A DNA stretch of 64,000 nucleotides from Bacteroides nordii WAL 11050 = JCM 12987 (GCA_000613465.1 BAJA01000018.1:37334-101333); one strand, 5' to 3'. Counted from the first letter of the stretch, positions 40,517-51,805 are shown. Notes: a model not told the origin generated them from the sequence alone. Numbers and translations are program-made.

Positions 40517-42364
40517 TTATTGCTTCAATCCATCTGCTGTTTCTACCAGCCTGAGGAATTCCCTTCGATACCCTCTTTCATCATTATCCAATGCTGTTTT
40601 TACCATTGCAATAACTTGTGTATATGTTGCATCTCCTTTAAAGTCGGAATCGCGAAGTAACTGCCCGAACATGGCTACTGCCGCAGCAAAACGGAAATCA
40701 GAGGATACATTGTTTCCTTTATTATCAACAAGTGGGAGTTCTAATTTCTTGCTGATATCTTCGTCCGGTGCTTTATAGCGCAATTTTACTGTAAGTAGTT
40801 CTTTTGAACCTGTGGTTGGTTGGAGAGCAGGTTTTACCTTCTTCTGATATTTTAAATCATCCACTTTGTTCACGAAATTACTTTCCACACCTGCGGGTAC
40901 TACTTCATAAAAAGCAGTTACTGTATGTCCCGCTCCCATTTCACCGGCATCTTTTGCGTCATTATTAAAATCCTCATCTTTCAACAGGCGGCTTTCGTAA
41001 CCGATGAGGCGGTATGCCTGCACTTGAGATGGATTAAATTCTATTTGTAATTTTACATCTTTGGCTACTGTGTGCATAGTAGCTCCAAACTCATTTACCA
41101 ATACTCTGTTGGCTTCTTGCAGATTATCAATATAGGCATGATTCCCATTTCCTTTTTCAGCAAGTATCTGCATTTTGCTATCTTTATAATTACCCATGCC
41201 GTAACCTAAAACAGTAAGGTATACACCACTTTTTCTTTCCTGTTCAATCAGATTTTCCAGACCTTCATTAGACGATACCCCTACATTAAAATCGCCGTCC
41301 GTACAAAGTATAATACGATTGTTTCCTCCCTTCACAAAATTCTTTTTCGCAATTTTATACGCAAGTTTTATGCCTTCGCCTCCGGCTGTAGAACCTCCGG
41401 CAGTCAATTCGTCAATCGCTTCACGGATTTTTTGCTTATCACTTCCGCTGGTTGACGGCAAACGCTCTCCTGCTGAACCGGAATAAACAACGATAGCCAC
41501 TCTATCTGCATCGCGCAAATTGTTTACTAATAGTTTGAGGGAAGACTGAACTAATCCCAGATGCTGTGGCCCGTACATGGATCCCGATACATCAATTAAG
41601 AAAACGAGATTGGATACCGGAAGCTTTTCGGTAGGAATTTCTTTAGCTTTTAACCCGATGCGTACTAAGCGGTGATTTTTATTCCATGGACAAGAACCTA
41701 TCTCAGTAGTGATTTTTACCGGATCTTTGCCCGTAGGTTGGGGATAATTATACGAGAAATAGTTTATTAACTCTTCTGTGCGGATAGCATCAGCAGGCGG
41801 TAGTTCACCTCTGTTTAGATAACGGCGCATATTACTGTAAGAGGCGGCATCTACATCGATAGAAAAAGTTGATAATGGATTTTCGTTTACCTTCTTGAAA
41901 CCGTTTTCTTCAATGTTTTTATATTCTTCCGTATTCATATCGTAGGCAGCATAGGCCCTTCTTGTCATTATTCCAGGCATAATGTTTGATACAGCACCAC
42001 ACATGCTTACCTGTTTCTGCATGCCATAACCTACCACTACACACTCTTCAAGTATTTGGCTATTTGCCTGCATGGTGATATTCAGCCGTTCAGAAGTCAC
42101 TTTCACTGTTTGTGTTTCATAACCAATGTAGGAGAATATCAGCTTTTCACCTTTGTTGGCACGGATTGTATATTCACCGTCTACATTGGTTATTGTACTA
42201 CGCGTAGTTCCTTTTACCAGTACTGTGCATCCTGTAATGCCAAAACCGTCTGCAGCATCGGTCACTTTACCTTTTACTATAAGTACCTGTGCATTTACTG
42301 TTCCCAAAGAAATGACTGCTATCAGCAATCCCAGCATCATTGCTTTTAATTGATTTGTTTTCAT
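40517..42364 (-). CDS. von Willebrand factor type A protein with SusC-type regulatory N-terminal domain
   Basis: Exported protein of 615 residues from the ATG at 42364 (MKTNQLKAMMLGLL), signal peptide ending VNAQV. A carboxypeptidase-regulatory-like domain (about 30-105) ends in an ILEECVVVGYGMQKQ TonB-box-like segment typical of SusC proteins. It is followed by the YfbK-type linker (LSTFSIDVDAASYSNMRRYL), a vWA domain with intact MIDAS motif DVSGSMYG (about 260) and TDGDFNVG, and a C-terminal DUF3520-like domain. It may bind a metal-dependent surface ligand or take part in envelope assembly. No neighbour hints at its partner. Confidence 0.88.
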   Translation of the reverse strand: MKTNQLKAMMLGLLIAVISLGTVNAQVLIVKGKVTDAADGFGITGCTVLVKGTTRSTITNVDGEYTIRANKGEKLIFSYIGYETQTVKVTSERLNITMQANSQILEECVVVGYGMQKQVSMCGAVSNIMPGIMTRRAYAAYDMNTEEYKNIEENGFKKVNENPLSTFSIDVDAASYSNMRRYLNRGELPPADAIRTEELINYFSYNYPQPTGKDPVKITTEIGSCPWNKNHRLVRIGLKAKEIPTEKLPVSNLVFLIDVSGSMYGPQHLGLVQSSLKLLVNNLRDADRVAIVVYSGSAGERLPSTSGSDKQKIREAIDELTAGGSTAGGEGIKLAYKIAKKNFVKGGNNRIILCTDGDFNVGVSSNEGLENLIEQERKSGVYLTVLGYGMGNYKDSKMQILAEKGNGNHAYIDNLQEANRVLVNEFGATMHTVAKDVKLQIEFNPSQVQAYRLIGYESRLLKDEDFNNDAKDAGEMGAGHTVTAFYEVVPAGVESNFVNKVDDLKYQKKVKPALQPTTGSKELLTVKLRYKAPDEDISKKLELPLVDNKGNNVSSDFRFAAAVAMFGQLLRDSDFKGDATYTQVIAMVKTALDNDERGYRREFLRLVETADGLKQ

Positions 42365-42601
42365 ACATTTTATTGTTTTAATGTGATACATAAATCCGAT
42401 GTTTTACTCTATAGATGCGATTAGTGGAAAGATTCCATAAATGTCTTCTTCTTTTTTTTAATTTATTTCTAAAAAAGATTTCTTGGATGGACGCGAATGA
42501 TTGATGAGCCCATATATTACATCTATTTATAGAGTTGAGAATACTTATACTTTCTTTTTTTATTTATCGTAAGATTGTCCATGTTTATAGTATATTTCTC
42601 C
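42365..42601. other. AT-rich divergent intergenic region
   Basis: Lies between the vWA gene and the second SusC gene; no coding frame. It should hold the vWA promoter, which I could not define. Confidence 0.5.
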
Positions 42602-42633
42602 ATTGTGTACTCCTATGCGTTCGCCTAATTTTG
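42602..42633 (+). promoter_or_regulatory. Probable promoter of the second SusC/SusD locus
   Basis: ATTG (42602-42605), 20 bases, TAATTTTG (42626-42633). It leaves a leader of roughly 165 bases before the SusC start, as is common for polysaccharide loci. Confidence 0.55.
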
Positions 42634-42804
42634 CATATGTGAAATAGATTTTATGTTATCAATAGTTTATTGAAAAACAGCGAAGTATAAGACTACGATT
42701 TGATAACAGCCTGATCTAATTCTATATATTGGCTATGTATTTGTTTTGTAGCCGATGACAGGATATTAATATAAAATTCATTTAATTATTAATCTTAATG
42801 TATT

Positions 42805-45800
42805 ATGAAAAGAAACAGATTAATTTGGTTTTTCTCCCTGTTATTTTGTTGTACTCTATTAGCTGCTCAAAAAGTGACAGTTGAAGGGACTGTTACAGGA
42901 TTTCCTGATTCTGAAGTACTGATGGGAGCAAGTGTCTCTGTAAAAGGTACTACCCAAGGTACTATTACAGATTTGGATGGAAAGTATTCTCTTTCCGTAG
43001 CATCTGATGCTACATTGGTGTTCAGTTATCTTGGATATGAAACGAAAGAGGTTGCTGTAAAAAACAGATCATTGATAAATGTGTCTTTGAAAGCAGATGC
43101 TCAGGATTTGGAAGAAGTAGTAGTTGTTGGTACTATTCTGAAGAAGAGTGATTTGACAGGTGCTGTCTCAAGTGTAAGTGCCAAAGTACTGGAGGAGAAG
43201 CCGGTTACTAACATTAATCAGGCATTGCAAGGTCGTGTTGCTGGTGTGTTTATTTCCAATGCTGCTAAACCTGGTGATGACGCAACGATTAAAATCCGTG
43301 GTATTAATACTATTAACGGAAGTACTGACCCTATCTATGTAATAGATGGTCAGGTTATGGATAACTTCGGAGGTGGGTTTAATTCAGTCAACTTGAATGA
43401 TGTTGCTTCTATCGAAGTATTGAAAGATGCATCTGCTACAGCCCTGTATGGTTCCCGTGCTTCCAATGGTGTGATTTTAGTTACAACTAAAAAAGGTAAA
43501 AACGGTATCGGAAAAGTTACTTATGATGGTTGGGTCGGTTTCCAGACGGATGCTAAACTTCCCAAGACAATGGGAACAAAAGACCTTTTTGAGTTGAGAA
43601 AAGATGCAGCGATGAACTCCTTTACCGCACGTCATCCGGGAGCAACTGAAGATGAAATCAATGCATTTCTGAATAACCGGGTTATGAAACCTTATTCAAA
43701 AGACGGATCAGGAGGATATGTTTTTGCTCAATATGAGTTTGATGCTTATAATAATAATGATAATTATAATTGGCTGGATGCAGTGACCCGTACTGGTGTA
43801 GAACAAAATCATGCATTGAGTTTTAGCGGAGCTTCCGAAAAAGGTGCTTATTATTTTAGTTTAGGCTATTCTAATAAAACCGGAATGGTTGAAAATCTTG
43901 GAGATAAAAGATATAGCGGACGTATAAATTCGGATTATGCGATAAAATCCTGGTTAAAAGTTGGTACCAATACAGCATTTACACATACTGATTCTGATAT
44001 TTTCTCAGATGATGGTGTTTATGACAAAGCTCGTGGTGCGAATCCGATGTTACCTATTAATTCTGAGATTTATACATTGAACTATGGTGGAGTACAGGAT
44101 GACAATTACTTCAATCCGATTCGTACCTTAAAAATAGAAAATAACCGTAGACGTAATCGGTTATCTTCTACTAATTTTTTGAATATCAATCCTATTAAAG
44201 GGCTGAATATTCGTACCTCATTCTCTATTGACTATTTCCAGGAGGATCGTTTCAAATACACTCCGAAGGATATTCAGGAATCTATTCGTTATTCACAAGA
44301 TGGTCAGGCCGAACATACACGTGACCAAAGAATGACTTGGCAATGGGATAACTCTATCTCTTATGACCGTGCATTTGGCGAACATAAGATTAATGCTCTC
44401 TTTAGTACCAGTGCTACTCAAACGAATCGTGATTATACGTATGCAACCGGTAAAGGTTTTGGTACTGATAAGTTCTCTTATTATAATATAGGATCTTCCT
44501 ATAAAACAGACGAACGTTCTATCGGATCTGACTTTGTTACATCTACCTTGATGTCATATGTAGTGCGTGCCAATTATAATTATGCAAGTAAGTATTATCT
44601 GACTGCAACAGCCCGTTATGACGGTTCTTCTAAGTTTGCCGAAGGTAAACGCTGGGGGCTGTTCCCTTCTTTCTCTGCAGCATGGAATATAGCAGAGGAG
44701 AACTTTATGAAAGAACAAGATGTGCTTAGCCAGTTGAAACTACGTTTAGGATACGGTTTGGTAGGTAATCAGAATATTGATGATTTTGCATTTTATACAC
44801 TTTATGATGCCAAATTAGAAGATGGAAAAGTAACTTATGTACCTAAAGGGCGCCGGGGAACAAAAGATATTACCTGGGAATCTCAGAGGCAGTTTAATGT
44901 GGGAGTGGATATGGGATTCCTGAACGGACGTATTACTGCATCATTGGATGCATTCCTTATAAAGAATAAGGATTTGCTGATGACACGTTCCTTGCCATTA
45001 ACTTCCGGCTTTAGCTCAGCAGTAGAAAATATCGGAGCTATTGAAAATAAAGGTATTGAGTTTTCTATGAATGCCAAATTGATTGAAACCAGAGATTTCT
45101 TGTGGAATTTTTCAGCAAATATTTCTGCTGATAAGAACAAGGTTACACAGCTTTACGGAAATAATGATGCTATTTACAAAATTGATGATAATCGTAACAT
45201 GCAGAAAGAGGGCAATCTGTTCCTGGGTGAATCCCGTAATACAATCTACATCTGGAGAACCGGTGGTATTGCTCAAGTAATAGACATGGATCGTTTGAAG
45301 AATATTGATTTCTCAGGACGCCAGGTTAATCCCGGAGATCTCTATCCGCTGGATGTGAATGATGATAAAGTGATTGATGATAAAGACCGTGTGATTGTAG
45401 GTTCTCCTGATCCTAAGTTTTATGGCGGTTTCTCTACAGACTTATCTTATAAAGGAATTACGCTGAATGCTGTCTTCAACTACTCTTACGGAGCCAAGAA
45501 ACTAAGTCCTTATTATGAATCATTAATCACAAGCCGGGGTACAGGAGTTGCTTCTGTTGATTTGGTTGATCGTTGGAGTCCGGAAAACACAGATGCAAAA
45601 TTCCCCCGTCCTATCTATAATGATCCTACGGATACCGAAACAATGTACTATAACACATTCTCCGCCAGTCAGATGGATTTCTCCGTACAGAATGCTTCAT
45701 ACTTACGTTTGTCTACATTGAGTTTAGCATATACATTCCCTAAGACAATCGTGGAAAAGATGAAGATTGGAAATTTACGGGTTTATTCAACCATTTCCAA

Positions 45801-45900
45801 TGTGTTCTGCTGGACCTCTTATAAAGGCTATGATCCGGAAACCGGAGATTGGTATCCTCCTACAAGAATGTTTGTTTTTGGCTTGAGTGTTTCATTGTAA
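42805..45900 (+). CDS. SusC/RagA-family TonB-dependent transporter (locus 2)
   Basis: Imports oligosaccharides with the adjacent SusD-like partner. The signal peptide ends TLLAAQ. A carboxypeptidase-regulatory-like domain (about 25-100), EEVVVVGTILKKSDL, a plug domain with VIDGQVM and LKDASATALYGSRASNGVI, and the beta barrel follow, with terminal Phe-rich FVFGLSVSL. 1031 residues, intact frame. Adjacent GH97 suggests an alpha-galactoside-containing ligand. Confidence 0.95.
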   Translation: MKRNRLIWFFSLLFCCTLLAAQKVTVEGTVTGFPDSEVLMGASVSVKGTTQGTITDLDGKYSLSVASDATLVFSYLGYETKEVAVKNRSLINVSLKADAQDLEEVVVVGTILKKSDLTGAVSSVSAKVLEEKPVTNINQALQGRVAGVFISNAAKPGDDATIKIRGINTINGSTDPIYVIDGQVMDNFGGGFNSVNLNDVASIEVLKDASATALYGSRASNGVILVTTKKGKNGIGKVTYDGWVGFQTDAKLPKTMGTKDLFELRKDAAMNSFTARHPGATEDEINAFLNNRVMKPYSKDGSGGYVFAQYEFDAYNNNDNYNWLDAVTRTGVEQNHALSFSGASEKGAYYFSLGYSNKTGMVENLGDKRYSGRINSDYAIKSWLKVGTNTAFTHTDSDIFSDDGVYDKARGANPMLPINSEIYTLNYGGVQDDNYFNPIRTLKIENNRRRNRLSSTNFLNINPIKGLNIRTSFSIDYFQEDRFKYTPKDIQESIRYSQDGQAEHTRDQRMTWQWDNSISYDRAFGEHKINALFSTSATQTNRDYTYATGKGFGTDKFSYYNIGSSYKTDERSIGSDFVTSTLMSYVVRANYNYASKYYLTATARYDGSSKFAEGKRWGLFPSFSAAWNIAEENFMKEQDVLSQLKLRLGYGLVGNQNIDDFAFYTLYDAKLEDGKVTYVPKGRRGTKDITWESQRQFNVGVDMGFLNGRITASLDAFLIKNKDLLMTRSLPLTSGFSSAVENIGAIENKGIEFSMNAKLIETRDFLWNFSANISADKNKVTQLYGNNDAIYKIDDNRNMQKEGNLFLGESRNTIYIWRTGGIAQVIDMDRLKNIDFSGRQVNPGDLYPLDVNDDKVIDDKDRVIVGSPDPKFYGGFSTDLSYKGITLNAVFNYSYGAKKLSPYYESLITSRGTGVASVDLVDRWSPENTDAKFPRPIYNDPTDTETMYYNTFSASQMDFSVQNASYLRLSTLSLAYTFPKTIVEKMKIGNLRVYSTISNVFCWTSYKGYDPETGDWYPPTRMFVFGLSVSL

Positions 45901-45937
45901 ATAGTCTTCACACAGGTATTTAAAATATAGTTTAGTT

Positions 45938-47509
45938 ATGAAAAACGTAATAAAAATAAATAAATTGGCAACGGCCTGTATATTGGCAGGTTCTTTAACA
46001 ATGTTTTCTTGTTCCGATTTCCTGAATCAGGAGCCTAAAACATCCTTGACAGAACAGGAGGCTTTTTCTAATCTGGAAAATATAGCACCAACTGTAGATG
46101 GTTTGTATACTGCATTTCGTGACTCGAAATCCGGGCGCGAAGGACTGACTTTCTCACTTTTAGGTTTGGATGAGAGCAAGCAGGGTATCGTGCAGATGGA
46201 TGATGCTGCACAGGCAAGTCTGGATCTTTACAACGGTTTGCTCAATTCGATGTCTACACAGGTAGATAAAATGTGGTCAAGAAGATGGCCGATTGTTATT
46301 TCTGCCGCTAATGCGATTTATGCGCTTGATGTATTGTCCGAAACAACTCAGGATGAAGATACTTTAGACAGAATTAAACGTCTGAAGGGTGAGTCTTGTT
46401 TCATACGGGCTATGGTGATGATGGAACTTACTATGTATTGGGGAGAAATTCCGGTAGTTGATATTGCAAAGATGGAAAATTCAGCCCGCCAACCATTGGA
46501 AAAGGTCTGGAAGCAAATCTTTGATGATTTTACGTTTGCTTCAACATCCTTGAAAGAAAAGTATACAGAATCCGGTGATAAAACACGTGCGACTTCCGGT
46601 GCAGCCTATGCCATGTTGGGTAAAGCGTACATGTCAGTTCCCCAAGAGACAGGAATGAGAGATTTCAAACTAGCGAAAGAGAGTTTTGAAGCAATGATGA
46701 ACCGTTATCAGCTGGATCCTGATTTTGCAAATCTTTTCGATGAGAAATTAGAGTTCAATTCACCTGAATCGATCTTTGAGTTAGATTATGACAATGTGAA
46801 CCGCATTAATCATTGGCAGTTTGATATGGGGTCTCGTACAGTAGTTGCTACATTTGGCGAGGGTTGTTATTTTGCCGGCTATGATGTGGCATTACCTACA
46901 GAATATGCTTATAAATCAAAATCCGAAGGAGGTATTTGGGAAGAAGGTGATTTGCGCAGAGATGAAAGTATACGCTATGATTTTACCTATCTGGGCATTA
47001 CACCTACTGAGGTTTCGTGGGGAGCTGACGAATTAGATCCACATATCAAGAAGTATGAAGACGAACGTACGGACCAGTTCAACGGGAATTTGGCTAACGA
47101 ATGGTATTCCGGCAAGAATTTTATAGTGTTGCGTTATGCTGATGTTCTGTTGTGTTATGCCGAATGTCTAAATGAACTTGGAGAAACCGGACAGGCAAAT
47201 ACGATTGTAAATCAGGTACGAGCCCGTGCCTGGGGTGGGACTCTGCCTAATGAAATGGCCTGGAATTATGGTCAGGATGAATTCCGTACACAAATTATGA
47301 ATGAACGCATCCGTGAACTTTGCTTTGAAGGTTGGAGACGTATGGATTTGATTCGTACCGGTAAATTTGTTGAATTGATAAAAGAACGTAATTCCTGGGC
47401 TAAGAAGTCGGGAACGATCAAAGATTTCCACATGCGCTATCCTATACCGGATACAGAGATTAAAAACAATGATGATATCAGTGAAGAAGATCAGAATCCG
47501 GGATATTAA
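45938..47509 (+). CDS. SusD/RagB-family outer-membrane lipoprotein (locus 2)
   Basis: 523 residues; lipobox region TMFSCSDFL. The N-terminal helix bundle includes GLYTAFRDSK and RLKGESCFIRAMVMMELTMYWG, and the C terminus has the RERIRELCFEGWRRMDLIRTG-like NERIRELCFEGWRRMDL, a SusD hallmark. It lies 37 bases after the SusC gene and 36 bases before the GH97 gene. Confidence 0.95.
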   Translation: MKNVIKINKLATACILAGSLTMFSCSDFLNQEPKTSLTEQEAFSNLENIAPTVDGLYTAFRDSKSGREGLTFSLLGLDESKQGIVQMDDAAQASLDLYNGLLNSMSTQVDKMWSRRWPIVISAANAIYALDVLSETTQDEDTLDRIKRLKGESCFIRAMVMMELTMYWGEIPVVDIAKMENSARQPLEKVWKQIFDDFTFASTSLKEKYTESGDKTRATSGAAYAMLGKAYMSVPQETGMRDFKLAKESFEAMMNRYQLDPDFANLFDEKLEFNSPESIFELDYDNVNRINHWQFDMGSRTVVATFGEGCYFAGYDVALPTEYAYKSKSEGGIWEEGDLRRDESIRYDFTYLGITPTEVSWGADELDPHIKKYEDERTDQFNGNLANEWYSGKNFIVLRYADVLLCYAECLNELGETGQANTIVNQVRARAWGGTLPNEMAWNYGQDEFRTQIMNERIRELCFEGWRRMDLIRTGKFVELIKERNSWAKKSGTIKDFHMRYPIPDTEIKNNDDISEEDQNPGY

Positions 47510-47545
47510 ATCTATAATTAATGACCATTTAATGCACAAAATAGT

Positions 47546-49822
47546 ATGAATAGAAAATCAATTTTATCTTTATTGCTTTTGTTCTTATGCACCTTCGGTG
47601 TGCAGGCGGAAGAATATGAAACGACTTCGCCTAACGGCACGTTGAAAATAAAGCTACGGGTAGACAATGGTACGACCTATGAGGTATGGCATGGCGATAA
47701 GCAGTTGATCGCTCCCTCATCCATAGGATTGAATCTTTCTAACGGGACAATTGTGGGAGGAGGAACGGTAAAAAGTACAACGACCAATCATGTGGATCAA
47801 ACAATTGATGTTGTAGCCGGAAAAAATAAAACTCTGAGAGAGGCTTATAATGAGCTGTTAATATCATTTAATGAAAACTATGACCTTTTGGTGAGGGCTT
47901 ACGATGAGGGAATAGCGTATCGTTTTATCACCCGTCTGGACGGAGAGATTATTATCAATAGTGAAGATGCTGTGTTCAATTTTACTTCAACCCCGACAAT
48001 CTATTTCCCGGAGTGTGATACTAATTATTCCGGAGAAAAAGACCAGCAGGGGAAAGTACACCAGATTCATCAGGGATATAGAAACTTTGAACGGCTCTAT
48101 AAAACTTATAATGCACCGACTGATATCACTAACAATCGTTTTTCTGTTTCTCCCGTACTGTTTTCGTATCCTGATACTCCTTACAAGATTGTTGTAACGG
48201 AATCTGATACATATGATTATCCGGGATTGTATATGGAGCAAAACGGCGTGAATTCCATGCGTGGAAAGTGGGCTCAATACCCTAAAGAGGTTATGGATTC
48301 TGATCCTTCAAATTCCAGCTACTGGTATTCTAATCATCTGGTTATTTCAAGAGAAAACTATATTGCAAAAACAGAAGGGAGCCGCACATTCCCCTGGCGA
48401 GTTATTATTGTTTCTGATGATGACAAATCTCTGCTTAATAATGAATTGGTGTATATGTTGGCAGAACCTTGCCGTTTGACGGATACTTCTTGGATACAGC
48501 CGGGTAAAAGTGCTTGGGAATGGTGGCACAAAGCCGTTTTAGAAGGAGTCGATTTTCCATCAGGAAATAAGAATCTGTCTTTTCAATTATATAAATATTA
48601 TGTTGATTGGGCTTCTCAGCATGGTATTGAATATATGACACTTGATGCCGGTTGGTCTGAAGATTATATACGTACATTATGCCTTTATGCAAAACAGAAG
48701 AATGTGAAAATTTTGGTTTGGACATGGGCAAGTTGTGTTAGAGAGAATCCGCAGGACTGGATTAAGAAGATGAAAGACTATGGTGTTTCCGGAGCAAAGA
48801 TCGATTTCTTTGAACGCAGTGATCAGATTGCTATGCGTTGGGGACGGGAGTTTGCACAACGTCTGGCAGACAATCAAATGGTTGCCCTGTTCCATGGTTG
48901 TCCGGTTCCAACCGGGATCAATCGTACTTATCCCAACATCCTGAATTTTGAGGCTGTCCGTGGTGCTGAGTGTAATTTCTGGGAAAGCACTCTGACGCCT
49001 GAATATCATACGCAATTTCCTTTTATACGTTCATTGGCTGGTCCCGAAGATTATACTCCGGGGTCTATGAGAAATGTAACTCAGGAGGAGTTCAAACCCA
49101 TTGACAAGGACAACACTCCACCAATGAGTATGGGCACCAGAGCTCACGAACTGTCAATGTATGTCATCTATGACCAGTGGGTGGGATACTTATGTGACTC
49201 TCCAACAGAATACAATAAATATCCGGATATACTTAGTTTCTTGTCAACAGTTCCTACAATCTGGGATAAAACAGTACCATTGGATGCCAAATTGGGAGAT
49301 TATATTCTGATGGCTAAACAAAAGGGAAAAGACTGGTATGTAGGTGGTATGACCGATTGGACTCCAAGAACGGTAGAAATTGATTTCAGTTTTCTGGAAG
49401 CTGGTGCCTCTTATCAGGCTGACATCTTTAAGGATACTCCTGCATCGGGTGAACAGCCCAAAGAGTATGTTTGTGAAAAGATGGAAATCACTAAAGATAC
49501 TAAACTTTCTATCAACATGGCCAAAGGAGGCGGTTTTACCATTCGCTTGCTCCATTCCTCCGGTTCGGGTATTGCAAAGGTCAATCAGGAGAATCCTCTC
49601 ACTGTGTATGTAGAGAAAGAGTCCGATACGCTTCATGTAAAGACAAAAAAAATAATTGAGGCAGTGAAAATAAACAATATCTCCGGACAGGTTTTATTTG
49701 CGAAGAATTTTAAGGATGGTTCTTATTCTGAGCAGATAGATCTTTCGGGCTTCAATAGAGGAGTATATGTAGTTTCTGTGAAGACAGAAGCTGCATTGGC
49801 CTCGACAACTTTTATCTATTAA
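47546..49822 (+). CDS. GH97 glycoside hydrolase, alpha-galactosidase-type residues, with C-terminal sorting-like domain
   Basis: A 758-residue exported enzyme (signal peptide ending GVQAEE). The catalytic domain (about 285-580) has YMTLDAGWSEDY and VKILVWTWASC, followed by GVSGAKIDFFERSDQ, whose Asp is the nucleophile position of retaining GH97 alpha-galactosidases; SusB-type enzymes lack it. NRTYPNILNFEAVRGAE carries the acid/base region. The last 75 residues form a T9SS type-A-like beta domain (VKINNISGQVLFAKNFKDG). Retaining alpha-galactosidase is the best guess. It contrasts with the SusB-like GH97 at 8989. Confidence 0.9.
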   Translation: MNRKSILSLLLLFLCTFGVQAEEYETTSPNGTLKIKLRVDNGTTYEVWHGDKQLIAPSSIGLNLSNGTIVGGGTVKSTTTNHVDQTIDVVAGKNKTLREAYNELLISFNENYDLLVRAYDEGIAYRFITRLDGEIIINSEDAVFNFTSTPTIYFPECDTNYSGEKDQQGKVHQIHQGYRNFERLYKTYNAPTDITNNRFSVSPVLFSYPDTPYKIVVTESDTYDYPGLYMEQNGVNSMRGKWAQYPKEVMDSDPSNSSYWYSNHLVISRENYIAKTEGSRTFPWRVIIVSDDDKSLLNNELVYMLAEPCRLTDTSWIQPGKSAWEWWHKAVLEGVDFPSGNKNLSFQLYKYYVDWASQHGIEYMTLDAGWSEDYIRTLCLYAKQKNVKILVWTWASCVRENPQDWIKKMKDYGVSGAKIDFFERSDQIAMRWGREFAQRLADNQMVALFHGCPVPTGINRTYPNILNFEAVRGAECNFWESTLTPEYHTQFPFIRSLAGPEDYTPGSMRNVTQEEFKPIDKDNTPPMSMGTRAHELSMYVIYDQWVGYLCDSPTEYNKYPDILSFLSTVPTIWDKTVPLDAKLGDYILMAKQKGKDWYVGGMTDWTPRTVEIDFSFLEAGASYQADIFKDTPASGEQPKEYVCEKMEITKDTKLSINMAKGGGFTIRLLHSSGSGIAKVNQENPLTVYVEKESDTLHVKTKKIIEAVKINNISGQVLFAKNFKDGSYSEQIDLSGFNRGVYVVSVKTEAALASTTFIY

Positions 49823-49839
49823 TGAAAAACAAATGTATT

Positions 49840-51752
49840 ATGAAAAACGTAGAAATTTTTAGATGCACATGTGCGTTGGTCGGACTTGCCTGTACCTCTG
49901 CTTTTGCTCAGGTGAAACATGCTTCATTTTCTGAGATCATTAATCCTGTTGTAGTAGACGGTGGAACAGAGAGTATTCCTATGGCGTATGAAGCTGCTGC
50001 TGCCTGGGGAGATTATAACAACGATGGTTTTCTGGATGTGATTATAGCCGGTGTAACTTCACAAGGAGAGCAAACATTACTTTATAAAAATAAAGATGGA
50101 AAGCAATTTGAGCAAGTTGCGCATAATTTCCCGGGTTTGAGGACATCCAGTGCCACCTGGTTCGACTATAATAATGATGGAAATCTGGATTTGTTTCTGG
50201 CCGGAAAGAAAAGTAATGGAGAATACTATGCTGGTTTATGGAAAAATAAAGGAGGAGATGCCGATTTTGAAGAGGTATTTACAGGGCTATTCCCTTTGAT
50301 TAATAATGGAAAGGAAAATCGTTCTAACCGATATGTAGTAGCTGCTGATTATGACGGTGACGGCTGGACGGATCTTTATATTCAGGGGCGTACAAGCGAA
50401 GGTGACAAGAATACCGGAATCTCATACTTATACAGAAATGTAAATGGGGAGAATTTTGAACGTATTGACAAGCTGGTAAAAAACAAAATGGGTAGCAGTA
50501 CGGCTAAACCCTTTGTTCAGTTATCTGGTGGTGGGGCTGCCTGGGCTGACTATGATGGTGATGGATTCTTGGATCTGATTGTTTCGGGTGAAGGAATTGA
50601 CGTTGACAAGTATGATGCCGACTATAGTTATCATGGCAGTTATAATGGTGCAGTCTACAAAAACAATGGTGACGGAACTTTTGCCGAACCCATTGAATTT
50701 GAAGGTATAGAAGAAGGCAATCCTGTCTGGATTGATTATAACAATGATGGAAAACAGGATTTTATGGTTCCCGGAGTTAGATGGGACGAAGCGGTGAGTT
50801 GGAACTGGCGCGGTGACGTGTATATCAATTCAGTAGGAGGATTTACCAAATATGGTGCTGCTACAACGGGGTTGCCAAATAGCAGACAGGCGCTTTCAGT
50901 CGATGCAGGCGATGTTAACAATGACGGTTTTAGCGATATCTTGTATATGAATGCTACAGAGGAGACTGATATGGTTTATTTGAACAATGGAGGCAAACTG
51001 GATGCTCCTATGTTACTGCTTCTCCGTTAGTGTATGCTGGTGCAAAAGCACAAAGGGGTGGAACAGCCAATCTGGTAGATTTTGACAATGATGGTAATTT
51101 GGATGCATTTCTTGTGGGTTATGGCGATGCGGGAGGATCACATACCCGCCTGATGAAGAATAATTTAGGCGAAGGAATTACTGCAAATAAGGCTCCCGGC
51201 GCACCTACCAATTTGAAAGCAGTGTCGGGTTCCAATGGCATTGTAATGTTCTCATGGGATGCCCCGGCTGATGATGTAACTCCGGCCAGTGCTTTGAAAT
51301 ATAATTTGTATATCAAACAGGGAGATGTTATCAGAATGACAATTCCGGCTGATATTACTACCGGACGGTTGAAAGTAGCCGAAGTTTCCGGATTAATCAG
51401 CAAGAGAGTGTTATATAAGGTAACAGGACTGATTGGCGAGTATACATGGGGAGTACAAGCGGTTGATAATGCTAAAGTAGGTGGCCCATTTGCTATTTTT
51501 GGTGCAGGAACCGGAATAACAAACGAACCGGAGAAGGCCTCTGTAAAGGTTATGAGCGAGGGAGACGCCATCCGTATTACTGCTGCCAGTGATTTGAACG
51601 GTATAATCAATGTTTATTCCATGGATGGAGGTAATGTATATTCAGAATCAGTATCATTGAATAATACAACTGTAAATCTGCCGAAGGGGATTTATCTTGT
51701 AAAGATTACATTAGCTAATGAAACAATAACAGAAAAGGTGATTGTTTGGTAA
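49840..51752 (+). CDS. FG-GAP/VCBS-repeat surface protein (frameshifted)
   Basis: Exported protein of 637 residues. The ATG at 49840 (MKNVEIFRCTCALVGLAC) gives a better signal peptide (ending AFAQV) than the ATG at 49822 that overlaps the GH97 stop. Several calcium-binding-like repeats with DxDxDGxxD occur, such as WGDYNNDGFLDVI, WFDYNNDGNLDLF, DYDGDGWTDLY and DFDNDGNLDAFL. These are followed by a fibronectin-III-like domain (GAPTNLKAVSGSNG) and a C-terminal sorting-like domain ending ITEKVIVW. The frame breaks near 51010; one extra base joins LDAP to VTASPLVYAGAK. Probably a glycan-binding partner of the locus. Confidence 0.85.
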
Positions 51753-51772
51753 AAGGATAACGAACAGGGTAA

Positions 51773-51805
51773 GAAGGCTATCGGATATTTCGGTAGCCTT
51801 TTTTT
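51773..51805 (+). terminator. Terminator of glycan locus 2
   Basis: AAGGCTATCG...CGGTAGCCTT (a 10-bp stem with one G-T pair and a 7-base loop) is followed by TTTTTT, 22 bases after the stop codon. Confidence 0.85.
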
